A model generated the notes under the pieces. The model worked only from the letters and a program-made list of their open reading frames with translations, made no database searches and was not told the DNA's origin. From Anodontia alba (taxonomy: Eukaryota > Mollusca > Bivalvia > Lucinida > Lucinidae): a DNA stretch of 64,000 bases. Positions 56,362-64,000 of this stretch are shown piece by piece. Position 1 is the stretch's first letter; the number at the start of each line of letters is the position of its first letter. The DNA lies in contig OZ024827.1 in NCBI GenBank assembly GCA_964016985.1, forward strand, positions 21,593,275 to 21,657,274. The letters run 5' to 3'. The position numbers and the translations under genes were made by a program.

Positions 56362-56581
56362 CATCTCGAAAACATGCCTATATAATAATATTGACCCCTC
56401 CCCCACTTAAACCTCTTGTTTTAAATAGTAAACTGGAATCGCCTTGCCAAGGTGGTTCTAATGAATATCCACAATCTATGTTTTGAGCAGAAATATGAAA
56501 AATTCAGAATTTTTATCTGAAAATTTTCAATTTTTGGTGGTAAAATTTTCAGTATATTTGAATGGGCTTGTTTTCGTAATG
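56362..56581. repeat. Family C foldback, copy 3 (inverted)
   Basis: CATCTCGAAAACATGCCTAT at the left and GGGCTTGTTTTCGTAATG at the right; order of internal segments reversed relative to copies 1 and 2. Confidence 0.75.
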
Positions 56582-57104
56582 AAAACATGGCTTGTGGGAA
56601 CTCATTGGAATTGCCCCAACAAGACTTTATTGTGCAAAAGTATGGTAAATGTCCTAAAAATTCCACACTTCATTCCATACTTTTTATTGCCCGTCTGCCG
56701 AAGGCAGCAGTGGGGCATATAGCTTTTCACTTTGATGTTACGTGGGTATGTCTTGTTAGTAACCAGAGCCTTGCAAATGTTTAGGTTTGCATTCAAATTT
56801 ACATTGACATTTATGTCCACATTTCTCTTGGAGGTCATGCATTGGGGTAGGGCTAGGGATTCAAAGGGCGGGGGAGGGGAGGGCGGGGGGGTGCTATCTG
56901 TGAACATTGGACACATCTAGTTTGGTCTAAAAAAATTTTTATGCAGTTATCCCTTAAAATACTTGATGGAATAGCAAACAGTGTAGGCCTTGATCAAACC
57001 GCTCCTTGAACAGTTTGATCTGGGTCTGCACTGTTTGCACATGCCATTTTGTCAGAAACCTTGACATACGAAATTTTAGGACAATTACTGTATAAACAAA
57101 ACAT

Positions 57105-57255
57105 AGTTGTCAGTTACTGGCGAAAGAATGTGCACAGTACTGGTTTAACCCCTTAGAGGACTAAGCCTGCCCAGTAAACGTGTGGTTATGTAAACTGACC
57201 ACGCTCGACATGATCCCATTGGGTTGACTGGGCCGTAAAACCTCAACACAAACAA
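57105..57255 (+). mobile_element. 5'-truncated SINE-1 with 13-bp target-site duplication
   Basis: AGTTGTCAGTTACTGGCGAA ... GGGCCGTAAAACCTCAACACAAACAA. Direct repeats ATAAACAAAACAT at 57092-57104 and 57256-57268. Confidence 0.88.
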
Positions 57256-57372
57256 ATAAACAAAACATCCCAAATCATCACTATCCAAATAAAAGGAACC
57301 TTGTGATATTTTCAACCAAATTCAGCATGTTTTTCCATGCAGTCTGATAAGGCTCAACCCTGTTCACGAATG

Positions 57373-57583
57373 ATAAACCTTTACTACTCTCTGGGCTAAT
57401 TCAGCAGATGACGAATTGATGACATTTTATTTATTTTTCCCAGAAAACAGGATTTGACATTTCATGCAAATTGTCTCCCATTGGAGACAATTTGTATGAA
57501 ATGTCAAAACCTGTTTTTTAGAGAAAAATAAGAAAAATAGTTCAAAATGTCATCTGAAATGTTTACCCAGAGTTAAGCATTAA
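57373..57583. repeat. Family F foldback
   Basis: AAACCTTTACTACTCTCTGG to TTTACCCAGAGTTAAGCATTAA; core TTTCATGCAAATTGTCTCCCATTGGAGACAATTTGTATGAAA. Confidence 0.8.
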
Positions 57584-58035
57584 GGTCCATGCATTATGCT
57601 GGTGATTAAGAGTAGACTGATCAGACTGCATGGATGCTCAGTCTGATCTGAGGCTGTGCTGCTGGCATTTGTCATACGGTCTTCTTCCGTGGGAATGGTC
57701 TTCTTTGGTGGGAGAGACTCATCTGGAGCAATGTTCTTATGACGAGATTCAACAAGGATTGAGTTGAAGTTGATTGTGCAGAAAATTTGTTGCTGATAAA
57801 AAATCAAGATTTGTAATTGTTACAATTCTGTTTAAAGTAGATGGGCTATTTTTTACTTACACAATAATAGTTTGGCTATAGCTTTCAGATATAGCTACTA
57901 GATCCACTTGACAGAGAGAATTTCACAGAATTTAACTGAAATACTTTACATTTTTCCTCTGACACTCTTTGGACAAAATCAGCAGATATTTGGTGATGTT
58001 TTTCTTTCTTCTCTCAGAATATTGAGTTTTACATT

Positions 58036-58260
58036 TTAACCCTGGTCCTGCTGAACCTGGATATCCTCCTTATTGCAAACAATGTAGATCCAGATCAGTT
58101 GGCTTCTTCAGCCAACTGATCTGGCTCTACATTGTCATTCAGTATGTGAATTTGTATCAACCATCTGGATCAAGTATTCTGATTGGCTGACAGATATATG
58201 GGCGTGGCATCTTTGACAGATATATGGGCGTGGCATCTTTATTCAGCATGACAAGGGTAT
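58036..58260. repeat. Family D foldback with small internal duplication
   Basis: TTAACCCTGGTCCTGCTGAA to CAGCATGACAAGGGTAT. GACAGATATATGGGCGTGGC-ATCTTT occurs twice in tandem (58190-58241). Core GATCAGTTGGCTTCTTCAGCCAACTGATC. Confidence 0.8.
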
Positions 58261-58844
58261 GCGCAGGCTGTCGGCATATGCCCAAAGACACATTTTTGCA
58301 TCGACCCACATGACCCACATGAATTGCCTTACAAAGGTGATCAGTACCTGTGCCATGTTTTCATGGAAAAATAAGAAAATTATCAATACTTCATGGTCAA
58401 AGAAGAAAAAAATCAACAAACCTCTAATCTGCAGATGAATTTTGATGAGACCCTTCAAGTTAATTTCATATAGCTGTTTCTTGACACTAATAAAAAAGGG
58501 AGGCAGTAGAACAAATGGGAGAGGAGGGTGGCAAAAGATAGTAGAAAGAAATGGGGGTAAAAGGTTTATTTTTCACTCATCTGCTCTCTGTTCCATAGCT
58601 CTAGATAATGGGGGACTCCAGAATATTTTTTATTATGGTACCTGTCCTATAATTAAGAACTCTGTATTCTATATTTTTTTGCCTAGATGTTGCTTTTTAT
58701 GCAGTTGTTTGTTAAAGTACATATTTGGATGGCAAACAGTGAAGACTGTGATCAGAATGCTCTTTCAGGAGCAGTGATCTTGGTCTACACTGCATATGCC
58801 ATTTTGTCAGAAACTGGTGTCGAAAATTTTAGGACATTTACCGT

Positions 58845-58967
58845 ATTTTTACATGAAAACGTATCTTATTGGTACTCATTAGAAGCAGTACTCACAATAT
58901 ATGTTTTCATGCAGAAATTAGAACTCGATATTTTGTGGTGGGATAAAAGCACCTTTATCTAGAGCTG
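58845..58967. repeat. Family A fragment
   Basis: CATGAAAACGTATCTTATTGGTACTCATTAGAAG, then GTACTCACAATATATGTTTTCATGCAGAAATTAG and TTATCTAGAGCTGTG; core missing. Confidence 0.55.
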
Positions 58968-59280
58968 TGTTTTTCACACTTTCATCTTTCAAGTTGATAT
59001 TTAGACGTTTGTTCTTCTTAGTGTTTGAAAGTAATTGTTCTTGAAGATTGACACTGTTAATTCAATTTAATCATTGTTTTAATATTAATCAGATCTTGCC
59101 ATCTAAACACCAGCGGTGCTTTCAGTCTGGTTTGTATATAGCCAAGGACATGTGACTTTTATAATGTCTAAAAAGCCCAGTTCAGCTGCACAGCCCCTGT
59201 CCTGCTGTATAAACATACTAATTTTGTCAGTTTAGAATGTTTTCCTAACTTTAACCTGCTCCGTAACTAAATTACTCAAT

Positions 59281-59458
59281 TTAACTCTCAAAGTGCCCAG
59301 CAAAATTTATAGCAGACGCCATTTTATTTTTTATTTTTTTTTTTTTTTTTCTACTTTTTCAAAGAAAAAAGTCGATATTTCATGTGAATCGTCTGCCAAG
59401 CAAAAATATTTCAAAATGTCATCTGCTGCAGTTGTGATTGGCACTATAAGGGTAATTA
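59281..59458. repeat. Family E foldback, core half lost
   Basis: TTAACTCTCAAAGTGCCCAG ... TGCAGTTGTGATTGGCACTATAAGGGTAA. Confidence 0.7.
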
Positions 59459-59883
59459 AAATATTTGCATAGACAGGCCTAACCAAGCTGTTAACCTTTA
59501 AGATGCCAAACACAACAATTGTCGTCTGCTTTGTCTTCTGCCGGTTACTTTAAAAGCCAGATGCAGGTTTTCTTTGCATTATAAGGGTTAAGGTCCAGAT
59601 CAGGGTCTACATTGTTTGCCATTATGTGACAATATTTTTGACACTTCATTAGTTAGGCAAATGGACTTGTTTAAATTTTAGGACAAGTAGGGTAAGGAGT
59701 TAAGTTCTCCAAATATTAACATTAGATCTGTGTAAGAAATGCACTAATGATAGTTGAATGCCACGTTAATTTTCTTTCAAAAAAGCAATTTTGTTTGTTG
59801 TCTAATTGTTATCCATGGCATTGCAGGGTTTTCAAGATTGTTTACACAATGTTAATGTAATTATAAAATTGAACTAGAGCAAG

Positions 59884-60118
59884 TCAAGAATGGCTAGCCA
59901 TCGCATATCCCCGCACCAGCGTCATCGCATATCTCTATGCGCATAAAAATTCAAAATGCGTTCCTCCAGTCCTCATTCATAGGGCTATCACCTGTGAAAT
60001 TTTTAAGGTTCTAGCTTAAATGGCCTGGGAGCAATGATGTGACATTACAGTCGGACGGAAGGTGGGGGGGGGGGTAATAACAATATCCCCGCTTTTTCTT
60101 CAAAAGCGCATAGATAAA
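59884..60118. repeat. Fragment of the CCCCGC-ended element
   Basis: CTCCAGTCCTCATTCATAGGGCTATCACCTGTGAAA and TATCCCCGCTTTTTCTTCAAAAGCG match the right part of 33781-34298. Confidence 0.7.
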
Positions 60119-60201
60119 AAAGAAATAAATAAAAGATGACAGATTCTTACAATACTGTAGGCTATGCAGTCTGGTCTGGACCTTAACTGCTTTATTATGC
60201 T

Positions 60202-60437
60202 GGGCCCAGTTGTTCAAAGCGTCGTTAGCTTAACATGCTCGTAAAGGGTCATTTCGTTAACTGTTTTAGCAGAGTCAGTACACAATATTCTGATATTTTT
60301 TGCTGAAAAAAGTGAGAAGAATGTAAAAGCTACTCACATTTTTTCAGCAAAAAATTTCAGCATATTTGCGCATCACTCAATTAAAATTTTAACGAATCGT
60401 TAACTAACGACATCGTTAGTTTTCAACAACTGCTCCC
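60202..60437. repeat. Family K foldback, copy 5
   Basis: GGGCCCAGTTGTTCAAAGCG ... GTTTTCAACAACTGCTCCC. Central palindrome partly lost. Confidence 0.8.
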
Positions 60438-60565
60438 TGATCTTTTTTTTTTTTTTAAATCCTTAAATGTAGCATTTTTTTTTTTTTTTTTTTTAAATCC
60501 TTAAATGTAGCAAACTGAGGTTGAAAGCATGCAGTTGTGTTGTTTATGGTTGGTTGATCTGATGT

Positions 60566-60787
60566 TTAACACTTAGCATACTATGGGCAAATTCAGCAGA
60601 AAACAATTTGATGGTATTTTTCTGATTTTTTTTTTTTCTCTATAAAATAGGATTTGACATTTCATGCAAATTGTCTCCTTAGGAGACAATTTGCATGGAA
60701 TGTCAAATCTTATTCTATAGAAAAAAAAAATAAGAACAGAATTTCAAGTCGTCTGCTGAAATTTGTACCCAGCATGCTAAGCGATGA
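60566..60787. repeat. Family F foldback, TTAA left end
   Basis: TTAACACTTAGCATACTATGG ... TACCCAGCATGCTAAGCG; core CATTTCATGCAAATTGTCTCCTTAGGAGACAATTTGCATGGAATG. Confidence 0.82.
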
Positions 60788-60789
60788 GT

Positions 60790-61960
60790 AGAATTACACT
60801 GATTCTTGTGAAATTTCTCTTGAAATGTGTTCAAGTTAATGTAAATACAAGAAAACTAATTTGATTGTTGAGTTCTTTTTTCATCTAGACTATTTTTCGT
60901 TGTGCTTTGCATAGTCTAATTATAAGCACATGGTACAGTTTTTTTTGTATTTGGGTGTTAAGGCCCTTTCAAGATTATTTCACTTATATCGAGCCGATCG
61001 TTCATCAAAGGTGGGTGAAAAACGGAAAAACCCAGGGAAAAATCACCTGACCATCTGTAAGCATGGTACAGTTGAGTGACTGTGATAAAATATACCTTAC
61101 AACATTAGCATCCAGCCAAGACGTCAGCATGCTTATCTCCGTATAAGGAGCCTCTTTTTTTCTTTTTTTTTTTTATACCAAAAACTGTTATGTTTGTCTC
61201 ACCTGCTTAAGAAAGCAGGTACTGTATAGGCATTCTACTCATCAACATAGCTGCAAGAAGACCAAAAGTGCCACTCTCTAATAATTTTATTGCCCCTATC
61301 TAAAATTGTGCCATCTCCTTTGAAACTGTTTGACCAGATTTCACATGGGGCTCTGTTGAAGCTGTATTGACAGTTTGTTCAAAACGGTTCTGCACCCGTG
61401 TTCACCATATATGATAAAAAATACTTAAAAATCGTCTTCTCCAGAATGAAGAAAGCTTTGAGACCGAATCTTTGTATATAGCAATGGGAACTCCAGGTCT
61501 ACCAAGTTTGTTCAAATGATGATCCTAGGATGACCTTTCTTCTTTATGGCACAGTCAAATTAATGTCCCTGTATATTTGTATGGGGAAAATGTTGAAAAA
61601 TTATTTTCTCAAATGTATTTGGTACTAATGGTTGAAGATACAATAAATTAGTAGCAAAACCTTTCAGTTAAAATAAAAATAATTTATCCTCTGGGGTTAT
61701 TTACCCTTGCTTTGAGCTATTTATATATATTTTCCTCTGAAATCACAGCCAGGACAATTGTTCACCAAATTTCATATGAAGCCTTGTCAATGGGGTACTG
61801 AAAATTTATTTCAATGGGCATGCTTCAGTGACCATCTTGGCTGCTATACATTGATCTTAAAAACCATTTAAAATTCTTCAGGACGGAGAAGGCATTCTTG
61901 ACCCTGACCTATATTTTGCAGTCAAAACTTTTTGCGTCAACCTTATGTCATATTTTTGCG
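60790..61960. other. Downstream DNA; possible tandem-repeat-bearing element
   Basis: CTCACCTGCTTAAGAAAGCAGGTACTG at 61199 is a short palindrome followed by degenerate blocks such as ATTTCACATGGGGC / ATTTCATATGAAGCC. No coding region recognised. Confidence 0.4.
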
Positions 61961-61964
61961 TCGA

Positions 61965-62495
61965 CCCTAGTGTTTAGCTCCATTTCTGATTAACTATATG
62001 ACCTACAATCATCAAACCTGGAATATAGTTCCTCCAAAAACAGGATCAAAAACACTGCCATATCATTTTATGATGCTGATCTTTTTTCTTTTTTTGTTTG
62101 TTTTTTACAGCCATTTCAACCTTTCAAGCATATTTCACATATCGAGCCGATTATTCATGTATTTCATGGTCTAATGACTCTCTTTTTGCATCAACCCCAT
62201 TTAGCCCCATTTCTGATTAAACAGTATGAACTACAGACTACTTGTCAAACCTGGCATGCATTTAGCCCCAATTCTGATTAAACTATGAATTACAGAAAAG
62301 TTACCAAACCTGGCATGCATTTAGCCCCATTTCTGATTAAACCGTATGAACTACAGACTAGTTATCAAACCTTTCATGCATTTAGCCCCATTTCTATTAA
62401 ACTGTTTGAACTACAGACTAGTTATCAAAACTGGCATGCATTTAACCCCATTTCTAATTAAACTGTATGAACTACAATCTATCCTGGCATGCACT
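61965..62495. repeat. ~60-bp tandem array (TTTAGCCCCATTTCTGATTA unit)
   Basis: Units with TTAGCCCCATTTCTGATTAA, TATGAACTACAGACTA and TTATCAAACCTGGCATGCA; starts at about 61974, 62207, 62264, 62322, 62386 and 62447. Confidence 0.8.
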
Positions 62496-62696
62496 TCTTA
62501 ATTGGAATTCTTACACCCTGGTATCATTTTGTGACCATGACCTGACCTACAGATCATGGTCCAATGACTGTCATTCACGATATGAATTTTTAACTTACTT
62601 AAAATACTGTCGGATGCTGGAAAATGTGACACTGCCTTCTGCAGAGTTCTTGTTCTTATTTCTCCACAAAAATGTGGGTTCTCATTGGCTAATTAG

Positions 62697-64000
62697 CTCA
62701 CCTGGAGCTTTGCTCTAGGTCAGCTTATGCCATGGCCTGTTCGTTGTCTGTGTGTCCATCTGTTGTCTGTCCGTCATTAGCTTTTCACATTTTCGACATC
62801 TCCAGAACCTATTTGGATTGAGCTGAAACTTAGTTGGAGGCATTGTGGCAACATGGAGATTCTGAATAGCTAAAATCATTCCATTCCAATATCAAAGATG
62901 GCCACCATGGCAGCCATCATGAAATTCTTCAAACAACATCTCCCAAACCGTAAGATTGAGCCGAAACTTGATGGGAGGCATCACAGTGACATAGAGATTC
63001 AGAATTGCTATAAACCTTCTTCCATCTTGAAATTCTTCAAATAACTCCCAAACGGTAAGTAGGATTGAGCCGAAACTTGATCATAGGCATAACGGTGACA
63101 TAGAGATTCAGAATGTTAAAAAGAGTCCGTTCCAAACCGTAATGCTGATTCAGCCCAAACTTGATGGGAGGCATTGGAGTGACAGAGATTCAGAATTGAA
63201 ACATAATTCCAATATCTAAGATGGCCCCCTAGGTGGCCATCTTGAAATCTTCAAACCTCATCTGCTCCCTAATGGCAAGTCTTTTGTTTGTGTTGAGGTT
63301 TTACGGCCCAGTCAACCCAGTGGGGTCATGTAGAGCGCGGTCAGTTTACCTAACCACACGTTTACTGGGCAGGCTTAGTCCTCTAAGCGGTTAACCAGTA
63401 TTGTGCACATTCTTTCGCCAGAAACTGACAACTGCCCTTCTTGAATCTGCGGAAGGGAGAGAATGACCGTAGAAAATATTTCATGATCAATCTCCACGAA
63501 AGAATGTTGCCGACCTCGGCGGGGGTTGAACCCGCGAGTCAAATTGAGCCAAAACTTGGTGGGAGGCATTGGGGTGACATGGTGATTCAGATTGCTGAAA
63601 CCATTTTGTTACGATATCCACGATGGCCATCACAGCCGCCATTTTTAAGATCTTCAGTTGTTGCCTCACCTGGAGCTTTGCTCCACATTAGCTTATGCCG
63701 TGGTCAGTTGACCATGGTCCATCTCTCATTCTTATGTCTGCCAGACACTTCACATTTTCAACATCTCCAACAGAATTACTAAAATAGTTCCGTTCCGATA
63801 TCCTTGGGCGGCTATCTTAAATATCTTGAAACCACATCTGCTCCCTAACCCTACATCAGATTGAGCCCAAACCTGGTGGGAGGCATTGGGGCCACATGGA
63901 GAGTTAGAATTACTAAAATCATTATGTTTCGATATCCAAGATTGCCGCAATGTCGGCCAATCTGAAAATCTTCAAATGACATCTCCTCCCAAACCGTAAG
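62697..64000. repeat. Degenerate ~110-150-bp tandem array, runs off the window
   Basis: Units carry ATTGAGCCGAAACTTGATGGGAGGCAT, GTGACATAGAGATTCAGAAT and AAGATGGCC.CC..GGC.GCCAT. Unit starts near 62816, 62956, 63065, 63141, 63545 and 63852. A CACCTGGAGCTTTGCTC segment occurs twice (62700, 63668). Confidence 0.75.
63283..63539 (-). mobile_element. SINE-1, minus strand, truncated inside the tRNA-like head
   Basis: Read on the minus strand it goes from GACTCGCGGGTTCAACCC (B box) through GGCAGTTGTCAGTTTCTGGC to AAAACCTCAACACAAACAAAAG. Flanks share only AGTC. The A box is missing. Confidence 0.82.

Noticed and set aside
49111..64000. A second gene downstream
   Set aside because: I looked on both strands for splice-bounded conserved coding segments and recognised none; ORFs coincide with repeats or are short and low-complexity.

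Overview
This is 64 kb of AT-rich animal DNA carrying the 3' portion of one multi-exon gene on the + strand. Ten coding exons with GT-AG introns can be read from 4427 to a TAG stop at 49108-49110. Joined, they keep one open frame of 1005 complete codons plus the stop, with every splice phase agreeing. The product is the invertebrate counterpart of vertebrate ANKRD11/ANKRD12: ankyrin repeats (exons 1-3), a Ser/Asn-rich disordered stretch (exon 4, 529 codons) and the conserved C-terminal module of that family (exons 5-10). The 5' exons and promoter lie left of the window. From 49111 rightwards I see 3' UTR and then repeat-filled intergenic DNA, with no second gene.

The non-coding sequence suggests a bivalve mollusc. 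It is dominated by short palindromic (foldback) elements, tRNA-derived SINEs, cut SINE tails and Chinese-box nests. I defined families A-T by eye (labels are mine). A, B and C share one hairpin core (the palindrome around GTGGGTACTCATTAGAAG) but have different ends. D, G, H, I and J share a second core type (GCAAACAGTG...GATCAG). E and F share a third type built on GACATTTCATG. D, E, H, I, J, O and probably F begin TTAAC and end in GTTAA, which with nested empty-site comparisons points to piggyBac-like insertion at TTAA. K, L, M, N, Q and S have other ends.

Layout: 1-4426 upstream intron (family M copy with a nested repeat, E/F elements, a tandem duplication that copied the acceptor of exon 1, a SINE). 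4427-11662 ankyrin exons. 11663-20687 large intron with a doubly invaded B element, a TGCC microsatellite and two 1.2-1.6 kb putative DNA transposons. 20688-22274 long exon. 22275-27728 intron packed with family A. 27729-49110 the C-terminal exons separated by introns made largely of A, D-L elements and SINEs. 49111-64000 3' UTR and downstream DNA ending in degenerate tandem arrays.

The gene probably encodes a nuclear chromatin co-regulator, by analogy with ANKRD11/12. The most unusual content is the modular foldback system, several elements of which lie within 80 bp of a 3' splice site.
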